Shown: positions 41,797 to 51,081, counted from the stretch's first letter. The stretch: DNA of 64,000 bases from Rickettsia conorii (GCA_020726135.1 DYTE01000004.1:1-64000); one strand, 5' to 3'. Numbers and translations: made by a program. The notes: a model not told the origin generated them from the letters alone.

Positions 41797-42518
41797 ATAA
41801 TTTATATTATTGTTTTCATATTAAATTTTCAAATAATAGAGAAATTTTTTTGACAGATTATGGTAATAATGTGTATCATAATAATATTCTATTCCTTGCA
41901 AATTCTGGTCTATATATAAAATATTGTGAGTTTAATGATTCAGCTCAAAATCATATTATTTTAAATGGTATATTTGAAAAAAATGGCATTGAAGAAGACA
42001 ATGATTTAAGAGATGCAGAGATTGGAATATTTATATATTCTAATAAAAACTTAACTAATTTTACAACTTATTATTGTGAATCATTTACATACCATGATTT
42101 AAGTTTTGAAATTAAGTTATCATCTATCGCAAATTTATATAATCAACCATTATTACAAGTCTTTAGTAAAACATGTAGAGCAAATTTTTGTGATGATAAA
42201 TGTCAAATTATTGAAGAAGATTATAGTAATATATATGAAATTCAAAAAATTGATGGAAATATTGTGATTGTAACATCTATGGATAAAGAGAATGGATATT
42301 ATAATGGAGGTGTGGCAATTATTAATGATAATAAGTTTCAAATATTACATCACACTAATAACATATTAAGTCTCAGTGGTACAGTTACTTCAGATATATT
42401 TATTAAATTAATAGCAGGATGTGATAAAAATTTTGAAACTTGCTGTGATAAATTTAATAATGCAATTAATTTTAGAGGTGAACCATTAACACCTGATGAT
42501 AGTTTTATAAAAACTTAA
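41793..42518 (+). CDS. DUF2163 GTA tail/hub protein
   Basis: The 241-residue product matches DUF2163/TIGR02218 (gp13-type gene), a cysteine-bearing tail-hub protein: CFHIKFSNNREIFLTDYGNN, FSKTCRANFCDDKC and AGCDKNFETCCDKFNNAINFRGEP with paired cysteines that in relatives bind an iron-sulfur cluster or zinc. It ends the tail-gene run; the NlpC/P60 peptidase and host-specificity genes that follow in a complete GTA are absent. Confidence 0.85.
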   Translation: MNNLYYCFHIKFSNNREIFLTDYGNNVYHNNILFLANSGLYIKYCEFNDSAQNHIILNGIFEKNGIEEDNDLRDAEIGIFIYSNKNLTNFTTYYCESFTYHDLSFEIKLSSIANLYNQPLLQVFSKTCRANFCDDKCQIIEEDYSNIYEIQKIDGNIVIVTSMDKENGYYNGGVAIINDNKFQILHHTNNILSLSGTVTSDIFIKLIAGCDKNFETCCDKFNNAINFRGEPLTPDDSFIKT

Positions 42519-42616
42519 ACTTTTACTAGACTTATTATAAAAAAACCTGTATAAAAAAATTTATGTGATTTGAAACATAGTCATAACCCTAACATATAGT
42601 ATTTCACTATTTCAAA

Positions 42617-42693
42617 GGGCCTGTAGTTCAGTTGGTTAGAACACTTCGCTCATAACGAAGGCGTCGCGGGTTCAAGTCCTGCCAGGCCCACCA
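42617..42693 (+). tRNA. tRNA with CAT anticodon (elongator Met or Ile2)
   Basis: 77 bases with encoded CCA. The acceptor arms GGGCCTG and CAGGCCC pair perfectly with discriminator A; D arm TAGTTCAGTTGGTTAGAAC; anticodon stem CTTCG/CGAAG with loop CTCATAA; T arm CGGGTTCAAGTCCTG. G1:C72 rules out the initiator. Anticodon CAT fits elongator Met or the Ile2 tRNA whose C34 is converted to lysidine; the Ile-like acceptor makes Ile2 possible. Confidence 0.93.
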
Positions 42694-42721
42694 TATATAT
42701 TTTCTTAAAATTAACTCAATC

Positions 42722-42750
42722 TTGATTATTTTCTTTTTTATATTTATAAT
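42722..42750 (+). promoter_or_regulatory. Candidate sigma-70 promoter of tlc copy 2
   Basis: TTGATT (42722-42727), a 17-base spacer and TATAAT (42745-42750), about 100 bases before the tlc-2 start. A second candidate, the extended -10 TGCTAGAAT near 42768, lies closer. Confidence 0.5.
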
Positions 42751-42848
42751 ATATTTCTAGCCACTCTATGCTAGAATCATTAATAAAAATATATATCACA
42801 TTAATTATTTAGATTCATGCATAGTATTTCAACAATTAGGTTAGGTCA

Positions 42849-44372
42849 ATGTCATCTTTTTTAAAAATACCATTTTCTAGTTATATATCACAGAAACTAT
42901 ACTCTATTCTTGATTATTTTTGGGCGGTCCGCAGGGATGAATTGAAAAAATTTTTTCTAATCACATTATTAATGTTTTCAATATTATTTATTCAAAATAT
43001 TATTAGAGCATTAAAAGATAGTATCATAAATACTATGATAGGAACAGAGACAATATCTTTCTTAAAATTCTGGGGAGTTATGCCAGCTGTATTTTTAGTT
43101 AGTATTATTTATGTTAAAATGGTAAAATCCATCAAAGCTGAAAATATATTCTATATTATAACATCTGCATTTCTTATTTTTTTTGCAATATTTGCATTTT
43201 ATCTATTACCAAATCATAAACTTGTACATTTAGATCAAGAAAAAGCAAAAATGCTTGTAATGTCCTATCCTAATCTTAAATGGTTTATATTATTATTATC
43301 AAATTGGAGTTTTTCATTATTTTATATAATGGCTGAATTATGGCAGGATGTTATGTTTGCATTGTTATTTTGGCAATTTGTAAATAATATTACTAATGTT
43401 GAGCAATCTCAAAGATTTTACCCACTATTTGGGCTATTTGGACAAACAGCATTATATTTTTCAGGTTTATTATTATCTAATTTAACTTCTATAAATATAT
43501 TTTTTAGTAATTTATTATGTTTAAATTCTGATAAAGATATAGTCTCAGGACAAATAATATTAACATTAACTCTATTCTTAGGTAGTATAATATTCATAGT
43601 ATTTTACTATTTAAATCATAATATCTTGAATATTTCAGAAAAGAAAACATTAGAATTTATAGAACCAGAAAAATCTATTTCTATTATTGATAGTTTTAAA
43701 CTTGTTATTACTTCAAAATATATAATGTTAATTGCAACATTACTTATATGTTATGGCATTGCTATAAATTTAGTTGAAGGGCCGTGGAAAGCATCGGTAA
43801 CGAAAATATATAAGACACCTACAGAATTTGCAGAATTTATGGGAGGCTATTTAAAATATATGGGAATTGTTACAATATGTTTTGTTATTATAGGCTCTAA
43901 TATTGTACGTAAATTTGGTTGGTTTGCAGCAGCTATGACTACACCTATTATAGTATTTACTACAGGTATGTTATTTTTTAGTCTCTCTAATTTTGAAATA
44001 GTTGGTGGTTTTTTTACAATATTTTTAGCTATAAGTGACCCATCAATTCTTCTTATTAACATTGGATTAGTTCAAAATGTTTTAAGTAAATCTAGTAAAT
44101 ATACATTATTTGATTCGACAAAAGAAATGGCTTATGTGCCACTTGACGCAGAGCTTAAAACAAATGGTAAAGCTGTTGCTGATGTTATAGGTTCAAAACT
44201 TGGAAAATCTGCCAGTGCATTTTTGCAATCAATGATATTTATTATTATGCCTCATGCTACATATCACTCATTATCTATATATTTAATGATAACATTTGTG
44301 ATAATATGTTGCATATGGATATATGCAATATTTAAATTAAATTTCGAATATAAGAAAATAATTAAATTATAG
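42849..44372 (+). CDS. tlc: ATP/ADP translocase (Tlc family), copy 2
   Basis: A second nucleotide transporter, 507 residues with about 12 membrane helices. It shows the same family blocks as the copy at 13038: FWAVRRDELKKFFLITLL, RALKDSIINTMIGTETISFLKFW, WQFVNNITNVEQSQRFYPLFG, EGPWKASVTKIYKTP and KYTLFDSTKEMAYVPLDAELKTNGKA. The two copies are clearly diverged, as among the five Tlc paralogues of Rickettsia, which differ in substrate. The substrate here cannot be assigned by eye. Confidence 0.95.
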   Translation: MSSFLKIPFSSYISQKLYSILDYFWAVRRDELKKFFLITLLMFSILFIQNIIRALKDSIINTMIGTETISFLKFWGVMPAVFLVSIIYVKMVKSIKAENIFYIITSAFLIFFAIFAFYLLPNHKLVHLDQEKAKMLVMSYPNLKWFILLLSNWSFSLFYIMAELWQDVMFALLFWQFVNNITNVEQSQRFYPLFGLFGQTALYFSGLLLSNLTSINIFFSNLLCLNSDKDIVSGQIILTLTLFLGSIIFIVFYYLNHNILNISEKKTLEFIEPEKSISIIDSFKLVITSKYIMLIATLLICYGIAINLVEGPWKASVTKIYKTPTEFAEFMGGYLKYMGIVTICFVIIGSNIVRKFGWFAAAMTTPIIVFTTGMLFFSLSNFEIVGGFFTIFLAISDPSILLINIGLVQNVLSKSSKYTLFDSTKEMAYVPLDAELKTNGKAVADVIGSKLGKSASAFLQSMIFIIMPHATYHSLSIYLMITFVIICCIWIYAIFKLNFEYKKIIKL

Positions 44373-44441
44373 ATGTAATTTTTTAAAAAAAGAGTTAATA
44401 TAATTAATAATTAATTTTAAATAAATTAAAAAGAGGATTGT

Positions 44442-46469
44442 ATGTCAAAAAATTTAAGTGAAGCTGATATAGCTAATGAAGGAGTTCCGCTACAACAAGA
44501 TGGTGATAGTTTTAATTTTGGTACAATTAACAGTTCAAAGATAGAAGAAAAGAATCTTTCTTCAATGGACGGATCAGAATCACCTAAATCTCAACTACTT
44601 AGATCAGAAGATGAAGATATAATAAAACAAATAAGACGAGATATAATAGCAAAGCAAATATATGCAATAATAGAAAGAATAGAAGAGGAGGAGCTTTTTA
44701 AGCATAGACAAGAGGGACTACGGGAATTAAGAGCTAATTTATTAGAGGATATAAATAATCCTAGAAAATTATATGAAAATTTCTTACAAACATTGGAAGA
44801 AAAAGAAAGAGAAGAGCTTAATAAGTTATTACAAGAAAATAAAGAACTTCAAGCTAAATTAAATCAAATTTCTATTGATGGATTTAAAAAAATCAATACA
44901 AGTAAAAACATTGCACCAATACAAGATGTTAAATGGGAAAGTTCAACTTCCAATGAAAGAAGTACAATAATAAAAAACGCATCTGGTGAAGAAGTTTGCA
45001 CATTAAAAGAAACTAATGCTACAATTACATTGGCTGATGGTTCGATTGCAAAAATACGTTCTGTAGAGTTTCCTAAATCAGTAAATGGTGAACTTAATTT
45101 ATCCATGATAGCTCGGGATGCTAATGGTAAAAATATGCCAGAAGATAAGGCTATTTATTTTTCAGCTCATTATGATAAGTCTGGAAAATTAATGGAAGTT
45201 ACAGCTCCACCAAATATACAATTTGAAGGAAAAGGTGATAATGCCATTGGTTATATTGAACATGAAGGAACAAGATTTTATCTAGCCGTCACACAAGGCA
45301 AATATAAAGAAATGTTACAGGAAGTTGCAAAAAATAATGAATATGGATTGTCTCCACATACATTAGAATCATTGGAAAAAGATGAAGGGCAAGATAAAGT
45401 TGAGATAATTTCTTCAACAGAAGAAGTGGTACGAGAACGTAGAAATGCAATATCAGAACCTGAAGAGCTTAAAAAACCAGTAGGAAAGTCAATAGATCTA
45501 GATTTTGATGAACAGGCTGATCTTCGTACATCAATTATTTCAAATAGGAGTTCCATAGATTCAGCCTATTCAGAAAATGATGCATTATTATCGCGCAGAA
45601 ATTCTATTTCAAGTATAGATAGTGCTTTTTATGATGAATTTGGAGATAAAACGCATGCTGATCTTATAAGAGAAGCAGGTGAGGTAGTTAATGAATCTAA
45701 TGCTAGTTTAAAAAAAGCAAACGATGAAGTTCAATCTCTTTCTAGCACATCATCAGAAAATAGTAAATTATTTACACAAAAACCTTTTTTGCAAAAAGTT
45801 TGGGACGATGCTGTAAAATTTGCTGCAATGATTATGACACCTCTTGTGATAATGAAAGAAATTTTAACAAATATTAAAAATAATTTGCTAGGAAAATCTA
45901 GTTCAAGATCAGATTTATCAACAAAACCAACAGAGATAGAAATGGAAGATTTTTCTTCTAATAGTCAGCTGCAACAGAGTGGTTTAATAGATGTAAATAC
46001 TATAAATAGACAAACTATAGCTTTACCAGAAATACCAGAGAATGAATTGCAATCTAAAGCTTCATCTGCACCACCTCCTCCTGAAGAGCCTCTATATTAT
46101 GAGCCGCCTGAAAATAAAAAAACAGATGAAAAAATATTGAAACAAGTGCCAAAAGCAAGATGGGTTGAAGATAAAGATGGGTATGGTGTTATTGTTGATC
46201 CAACAAAAATAGAAATAGAAATGGAAGATTTTTCTGCAACAAAATTACCAAGTCAAAATCTTGCTCAAGATCATATATATGAAAATACCAAATTACAACA
46301 ACAAGATGAATCTCTGTTGAGAAAAAGATCCTCATCTGTTTCTAGTGTAGATCAAATGAAAAATAGTTTAGATAACAGATCAACGAGTATGAGTAAAAGT
46401 AATTCAATTTCTCCTCCTCCAAATCTTTCAGGTCATCAAAAGCCACAAGAAAAACTAAAAAAAGACTAA
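44442..46469 (+). CDS. Sca4-like cytoplasmic/secreted antigen with rewired C-terminus
   Basis: The 675-residue product has no signal peptide. After a helical N-terminus, residues about 145-295 closely follow the N-terminal domain of rickettsial Sca4 (120 kDa antigen) as I remember it: VKWESS, IIKNASGEEVCTLKET, LSMIARDANGK, KAIYFSAHYDKSGKL, GDNAIGYIEHEGTRFYLAVTQGKYKEM. Beyond it lie Ser/Glu-rich spacer, a hydrophobic helix (VWDDAVKFAAMIMTPLVIMKEI, about 450-475) and a disordered tail with a repeated IEMEDFS (499-505 and 592-598), EPLYYEPP (549-556), DHIYENT (610-616), poly-Pro, and a basic end (KPQEKLKKD). The Sca4 vinculin-binding repeats are not evident. Sca4 is a secreted host-interaction protein in Rickettsia. 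Confidence 0.72.
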   Translation: MSKNLSEADIANEGVPLQQDGDSFNFGTINSSKIEEKNLSSMDGSESPKSQLLRSEDEDIIKQIRRDIIAKQIYAIIERIEEEELFKHRQEGLRELRANLLEDINNPRKLYENFLQTLEEKEREELNKLLQENKELQAKLNQISIDGFKKINTSKNIAPIQDVKWESSTSNERSTIIKNASGEEVCTLKETNATITLADGSIAKIRSVEFPKSVNGELNLSMIARDANGKNMPEDKAIYFSAHYDKSGKLMEVTAPPNIQFEGKGDNAIGYIEHEGTRFYLAVTQGKYKEMLQEVAKNNEYGLSPHTLESLEKDEGQDKVEIISSTEEVVRERRNAISEPEELKKPVGKSIDLDFDEQADLRTSIISNRSSIDSAYSENDALLSRRNSISSIDSAFYDEFGDKTHADLIREAGEVVNESNASLKKANDEVQSLSSTSSENSKLFTQKPFLQKVWDDAVKFAAMIMTPLVIMKEILTNIKNNLLGKSSSRSDLSTKPTEIEMEDFSSNSQLQQSGLIDVNTINRQTIALPEIPENELQSKASSAPPPPEEPLYYEPPENKKTDEKILKQVPKARWVEDKDGYGVIVDPTKIEIEMEDFSATKLPSQNLAQDHIYENTKLQQQDESLLRKRSSSVSSVDQMKNSLDNRSTSMSKSNSISPPPNLSGHQKPQEKLKKD

Positions 46470-46478
46470 ATAATAAAA

Positions 46479-46730
46479 ATGTTAAGTATCTTTGTCATTT
46501 TAATAATTATAATAATTTGTTTAAATATATGTTTATTTTGTGTAAATAAGCATATATTAACCAAAATATTGTTAGTTAATAGTTTAACTACAATATCAAC
46601 ATTACTAATATGTTTTATTGGAACATTTAAATATAATGATTTTTATTTTGATATTGCGATAATTTATTTACTATTAAGTTTTGCATCCTCAATTGCATAT
46701 TTAAAATATTTTTCTTCTAAAGATAGTTAG
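46479..46730 (+). CDS. MrpF-like subunit of a cation/proton antiporter
   Basis: The 83-residue product has three membrane helices and the C-terminal pattern of the Mrp/Mnh antiporter F subunit (NDFYFDIAIIYLLLSFASSIAYLKYF). MrpF is one of six or seven subunits that exchange Na+ for protons. No other Mrp subunit is in the window; split mrp genes are known in Rickettsia. It lies 9 bases after the Sca4-like gene and could be co-transcribed. The call is moderate because the protein is short. Confidence 0.6.
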   Translation: MLSIFVILIIIIICLNICLFCVNKHILTKILLVNSLTTISTLLICFIGTFKYNDFYFDIAIIYLLLSFASSIAYLKYFSSKDS

Positions 46731-46735
46731 ACTTA

Positions 46736-47200
46736 TTATTCTTGGTTTCTCAATTTTTGAAAAAATAATTTCATTAATGAGTTTGATTTTGTTTCTAATA
46801 TTCCACCATATATTTCTGGTCTATGAAAACATTCTTTTGACGTAAAAAATCTTAAATTATTTTCAATGGCACCATGTTTTAAATCATAAGCACCATAAAA
46901 TAAACATTTGAGTCTTGAGTGGGAAATAGCACATGCGCACATAAAACACGGCTCTAGCGTTACATACATATCACATGATGAGAGATTCTTGCTTTGTAGC
47001 ACATCGCATGCTTTAGAAATACTTAAAATTTCTGCGTGTAAGATAGGATTATTTTTTGTTTCAACTAGATTGTTAGATCTAGCTATAATTTCTCTACTAG
47101 CTCTATGTATAATTACAGAACCAACAGGAACCTCGTTATTTTTAAATGCAATTTTAGCTTCATCTAATGCATGATGCATAAAATTATAACTATATTTCAC
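46736..47200 (-). CDS. tadA: tRNA-specific adenosine deaminase
   Basis: TadA converts A34 to inosine in tRNA-Arg(ACG). The 154-residue product has the zinc-binding HAE (55-57) and PCFMC (84-88) motifs of the cytidine/adenosine deaminase fold and PVGSVI before them. The start is a GTG at 47200 that overlaps the upstream gene by 11 bases; an ATG at 47179 would trim seven residues, including the aromatic before MHHALDEA, so the longer form is kept. Confidence 0.93.
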   Translation of the reverse strand: MKYSYNFMHHALDEAKIAFKNNEVPVGSVIIHRASREIIARSNNLVETKNNPILHAEILSISKACDVLQSKNLSSCDMYVTLEPCFMCACAISHSRLKCLFYGAYDLKHGAIENNLRFFTSKECFHRPEIYGGILETKSNSLMKLFFQKLRNQE

Positions 47201-48086
47201 GAATCTCTACCTTCTCATATATTTCATGTGGATCTTGGTGAATAATAATTTCACTATCAGGAAATTTGTTTAATATCTCACAATGTATTTTTTCTGTAAT
47301 ATCATGAGCTTCATGCAAACTCATATTACCATCAATTTCAATGTGACATTGTATGAATGATTTATGAGCGGCATATCTAGTTTTCATATCATGTACACCT
47401 TTAACATGAGGATTTTTTATTACAATTGATATGATTTCTTCGCGTTTATTATTATCAAATTCTTGATCTATAAGATTTTTAATGGCTGTTTTAAAAAATG
47501 AGAATGATGTTTTAATAATATAAAGTGAAATTAATATACCAAAAGCTGCATCAGCAAACCAAAAAATATCATTTAAAAATATAGATAAAATAACAGCGCA
47601 ATTTGTCATTAAATCAACAGAATAATGCATTTTATCTAGTTTAATTATTTCAGAATTAGTTTTTTTAATTACATAAGTTTGATATAAGAGCAAAATTAAC
47701 AATGAAATGATACAAATTGACATAATAATATATCCATCATTATTATGTTCCATAAGTTCTTTTTTTAATAATGAATAAGTGGAAATAATTAAACTATATG
47801 TTCCAGATATAAAAAAGAATATTGATTGAGAAAAAATTGCTAAATCCTGAATTTTTTCATGTCCAAATCTATGATCATCATCAGGTGGTTTTAAAGCAAA
47901 ATGAATAGCTACAAGATTGAGGGCTGATGATGATATATCAAGCATAGTATCAACAAGTGATGCAAGCATTGAATTAGAATTTGTTAAAAAATAACCATAT
48001 GATTTGACTATAAGTATTAAACAAGAAATAATAAATGAGAGATATGATGATAATTTTATTAAATGATTATCTATATTGGAGTTCAT
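47190..48086 (-). CDS. Cation diffusion facilitator (metal efflux)
   Basis: CDF/FieF-type exporter of divalent cations such as Fe or Zn driven by proton exchange. The 298-residue product has six membrane helices, the site-A aspartates in VDTMLDISSS (D46, D50) and HYSVD, the DDDHRFGHEK loop, and the C-terminal cytoplasmic domain with HIEIDGNMSLHEAHDITEKI and HQDPHE. It overlaps tadA. Confidence 0.92.
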   Translation of the reverse strand: MNSNIDNHLIKLSSYLSFIISCLILIVKSYGYFLTNSNSMLASLVDTMLDISSSALNLVAIHFALKPPDDDHRFGHEKIQDLAIFSQSIFFFISGTYSLIISTYSLLKKELMEHNNDGYIIMSICIISLLILLLYQTYVIKKTNSEIIKLDKMHYSVDLMTNCAVILSIFLNDIFWFADAAFGILISLYIIKTSFSFFKTAIKNLIDQEFDNNKREEIISIVIKNPHVKGVHDMKTRYAAHKSFIQCHIEIDGNMSLHEAHDITEKIHCEILNKFPDSEIIIHQDPHEIYEKVEIREI

Positions 48087-48103
48087 TTGATTTAGTTTTT
48101 ACT

Positions 48104-48131
48104 TTGATAAAAGAGAAAAACATATTATAAT
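48104..48131 (+). promoter_or_regulatory. Candidate sigma-70 promoter of the 17 kDa antigen gene
   Basis: TTGATA (48104-48109), a 16-base spacer and TATAAT (48126-48131), 31 bases before the start codon. Confidence 0.55.
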
Positions 48132-48162
48132 AATTTTATGTTAAATTAACAATTATATTATT

Positions 48163-48636
48163 ATGAAACACACATTGTTTAAATGTCTAATCATTATATT
48201 TTCCTCTGTAACATTGCTTACATCATGTGCTACTAAACAAGGTAGCGGTGCTTTAATTGGTTCTCTAGCTGGTGGAATAATTGGATCACAATTTGGTGGT
48301 AGTGGAGGTGGATCTATAGTTGCAGCTGGTATTGGAGCAGCAGCAGGTGCTATGATAGGCGGATCAATTGGACAATCTCTTGATGAACGTGATAAAAAAC
48401 TACTTGCAGATACAACTCAAACAACTTTAGAAAATAGTGCTTCAGGAACAACAGTAAAATGGAAAAATCCAGATAGTGGTAATAGTGGTTATATTACGCC
48501 TATTAAAACATATCAAACAGATAATGGAAGATATTGCCGTGAATATAGTACAAAAATTATAGTAGGTGGAAAAGAAGAAAATGCTTATGGAAAAGCTTGC
48601 CGTCAACCTGATGGAAATTGGGAAATAGTAAAATAA
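48163..48636 (+). CDS. 17 kDa surface antigen-type lipoprotein
   Basis: The 157-residue product has a lipoprotein signal with lipobox (LLTSC, Cys at about 22) and a glycine-zipper domain (GALIGSLAGGIIGSQFGG, GAAAGAMIGGSIGQSLDERDK), then a small beta domain ending NAYGKACRQPDGNWEIV. This is the layout of the Rickettsia 17 kDa genus-common antigen, an outer-membrane lipoprotein. It has its own promoter. Confidence 0.9.
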   Translation: MKHTLFKCLIIIFSSVTLLTSCATKQGSGALIGSLAGGIIGSQFGGSGGGSIVAAGIGAAAGAMIGGSIGQSLDERDKKLLADTTQTTLENSASGTTVKWKNPDSGNSGYITPIKTYQTDNGRYCREYSTKIIVGGKEENAYGKACRQPDGNWEIVK

Positions 48637-48651
48637 TTATAAATTAATATT

Positions 48652-49737
48652 ATGAAAATTGTAGCATTAAAAGAAAGAGATGATAACGAGAATAGATGTG
48701 CCATAACACCAGATGTTGTGAAATTATTTGTAAAAAAAAATTATCAAATAATGATCGAGGAAGATATTGGTATTAAAGCAGGTTTTACAAATGATGAATA
48801 TTTGAATGTAGGCGCTAAAGTTTCTATCGATCAAAATGAAATAATTTCTGATGCTGATATCATATTAAAAGTAAATGCTAACAATAAAGATGTTGAAATT
48901 GATTCTGCAAAGCCTGGTACTATTATTATAGGACTATTATCACCTCATAATAATGAAGCTTATTTTGCAAAATTAGCAAAGCAAAAATTAATTCCAATTT
49001 CTATGGAATTATTGCCAAGGACTACTAAAGCTCAGTCTATGGATGTTTTGTCGTCACAAGCTAATTTAAGTGGCTATCGAGCTGTAATTGAGGCGAGCTA
49101 TCATTATAATAAAGCACTTCCTATGATGATGACACCAGCTGGTAGCATAAAGCCATGTAAGTGCTTGATTCTTGGTGTTGGTGTAGCAGGTCTACAAGCT
49201 ATTGCTACAGCAAAAAGACTTGGAGCTATTGTTTCTGCATTTGATATTAGACCTTCTACAAAAGAACAAGTCGAAAGCTTAGGTGCAAAATTTCTATCTA
49301 TAGAGTTAGAGGAAAATATTGAAAATAAGTCAGGTTATGCAAATTCATTATCTGATATTAATAAGCAAAAAACAGAAAAATTCTTAATCTCAATTGTAAA
49401 AAATTACGATATGATTATTACTACAGCCCAAATACCTGGTAAGCTCGCTCCAATATTAATTACAAATTCTATGGTGGAAATGATGAATGTGGGTTCTGTA
49501 ATTGTTGATATGGCAACAGGATCTGGTGGTAATGTTGTTGGTTCCAAAAAAGATGAAATAATAGTTACTCATAATGGCGTAACAATTATAGGCTATAGTA
49601 ATTTACCAAGTCGAATTGCTTTTGATGCATCAAGGCTATATTCACGTAATTTATATAATTTAATAGATTATGCTGTTCAAAATGATAAATTTAATCTTGA
49701 TGATGAATTAATCAAATCAACATTAAAATTATTTTAA
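48652..49737 (+). CDS. pntA: NAD(P) transhydrogenase subunit alpha part 1
   Basis: The NAD(H)-binding alpha-1 polypeptide of proton-translocating transhydrogenase, which makes NADPH. The 361-residue product begins MKIVALKERDDNENRCAITPD and has PGTIIIGLLSPHNN, the nucleotide-binding LILGVGVAGLQAIATAKRLGAIV, and DMIITTAQIPGKLAP. It is the split alphaproteobacterial form. The alpha-2 and beta subunits do not follow; they must lie elsewhere for a working enzyme. It begins 15 bases after the 17 kDa gene. Confidence 0.92.
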   Translation: MKIVALKERDDNENRCAITPDVVKLFVKKNYQIMIEEDIGIKAGFTNDEYLNVGAKVSIDQNEIISDADIILKVNANNKDVEIDSAKPGTIIIGLLSPHNNEAYFAKLAKQKLIPISMELLPRTTKAQSMDVLSSQANLSGYRAVIEASYHYNKALPMMMTPAGSIKPCKCLILGVGVAGLQAIATAKRLGAIVSAFDIRPSTKEQVESLGAKFLSIELEENIENKSGYANSLSDINKQKTEKFLISIVKNYDMIITTAQIPGKLAPILITNSMVEMMNVGSVIVDMATGSGGNVVGSKKDEIIVTHNGVTIIGYSNLPSRIAFDASRLYSRNLYNLIDYAVQNDKFNLDDELIKSTLKLF

Positions 49738-49841
49738 AAATTAAAAAATTCTGTTGTGAATCTAACACTATAACATAATTATTTTAATATTAAATTAAAT
49801 AAGTCTTAAAATTAAAGCAATAAGATACTATTCTGATCAAG

Positions 49842-49877
49842 ATCACAGTAATAATCTGAGGATTAATAGATTGTGAT
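49842..49877 (+). repeat. Nested hairpin in the leader of the 49904 gene
   Basis: ATCACA (49842-49847) pairs with TGTGAT (49872-49877) around an inner TAATC-TGAG-GATTA hairpin (49852-49865). It sits about 25 bases before a GGAG ribosome binding site. It may regulate the message or be an old terminator of pntA without a T-run. Confidence 0.4.
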
Positions 49878-49903
49878 ATAAATAAATTAATGGAGTAATA
49901 ATT

Positions 49904-50986
49904 ATGAGTAAAAGCACAACAACGATTCAACCTATTACTGCTAACTTGAATCTCTTATTACGAGATGATCCAACAAAATTTTGGGCAGCAATCGAAAAAC
50001 ATTATCGTTTATCAAAGATAAATAACGAATCTTTACAGGACTTCTTTCACTATTTCAATCTTGTTGTGGGAAAACAATACGGAAACGCTTTTCTCAATCA
50101 AATTTTAAAAAGTTTTTTTAATGACATAGGGGATCAATTCTCACTTCTTACAGATTCTAAAGAAACAGCCTATGCAATTAGTAATGCAACATTTGATGTA
50201 AGTCTCTCATTATCAGAAGAAATTGCATCAATCCCATTTAAATTATTAGCTTGTATAAAAAGTTTCTTTAATAGTAGATCTCAATTTATTGAAAATCAGA
50301 AAATTTCATCTATTGCAGATAATCCATTAAGTTTTCAATTATTTGTAAATTCTTTATTTATTAAAATAATAGATAATGATGAAATACGAAATTCTATAAT
50401 TAATTTGCCACCTGAAGTAAAAAAAAATAAAACTATTAATAAGTTTTTTGGGCAAGAAGAAATAACCTCATCTGGAATATATGGAATATTATATGCAAAA
50501 AAAATATTTGATGTAATTAAAAAATCTGAAATAAAAGATATGTTTAAATTACTTAATGATGACAAACTTTCTGAAGGATTACTGAAGATTTTATGTGCTC
50601 ATATAATGCCATCAAAATATGAAACAAAAAAAGAAAATTTAAATGAAATATCATTATTAGTGTCAAAAAAAATATTATCTATAATAAGTCAAAATAATGA
50701 AGAATCTATAAAATCTCTAGCTAAAATATTAAATGATCTTATTCCGGATAAACTTTATGAAATAAATCTATTATTAGATGAAGATCTTATGATCGATGAT
50801 TTATTAGAAATAATTGGAGAGGATTTAGGAAAAATATATGAAGCATTAAAAAATGAGAAACCACTTGAGAGTTTTAGTATTAGTTTGTCTGCTTACATAG
50901 CAGAAGATGATTGTTTAGAGACGTATGAAAATCAATGTTATGAGAAAATTTCATTGGGAGTTCTAACATTGTGTGAAGTTTACTAG
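49904..50986 (+). CDS. Lineage-specific protein sharing a domain with the 51278 gene
   Basis: The 360-residue product is helical, not recognised, with no signal peptide or clear membrane helix. Residues about 130-205 can be laid against the C-terminal part of the protein at 51278: NQKI at the start, (I/L)D-(N/R)-(D/E)E in the middle, then INKFFG versus IPSKFIG at almost the same spacing (53 and 54 residues), then a hydrophobic helix. The tail is acidic with three cysteines. The two genes flank tRNA-fMet. Confidence 0.65.
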   Translation: MSKSTTTIQPITANLNLLLRDDPTKFWAAIEKHYRLSKINNESLQDFFHYFNLVVGKQYGNAFLNQILKSFFNDIGDQFSLLTDSKETAYAISNATFDVSLSLSEEIASIPFKLLACIKSFFNSRSQFIENQKISSIADNPLSFQLFVNSLFIKIIDNDEIRNSIINLPPEVKKNKTINKFFGQEEITSSGIYGILYAKKIFDVIKKSEIKDMFKLLNDDKLSEGLLKILCAHIMPSKYETKKENLNEISLLVSKKILSIISQNNEESIKSLAKILNDLIPDKLYEINLLLDEDLMIDDLLEIIGEDLGKIYEALKNEKPLESFSISLSAYIAEDDCLETYENQCYEKISLGVLTLCEVY

Positions 50987-50989
50987 TTT

Positions 50990-51066
<77 letters not shown>

Positions 51067-51081
51067 GCTACCATAGACTAT

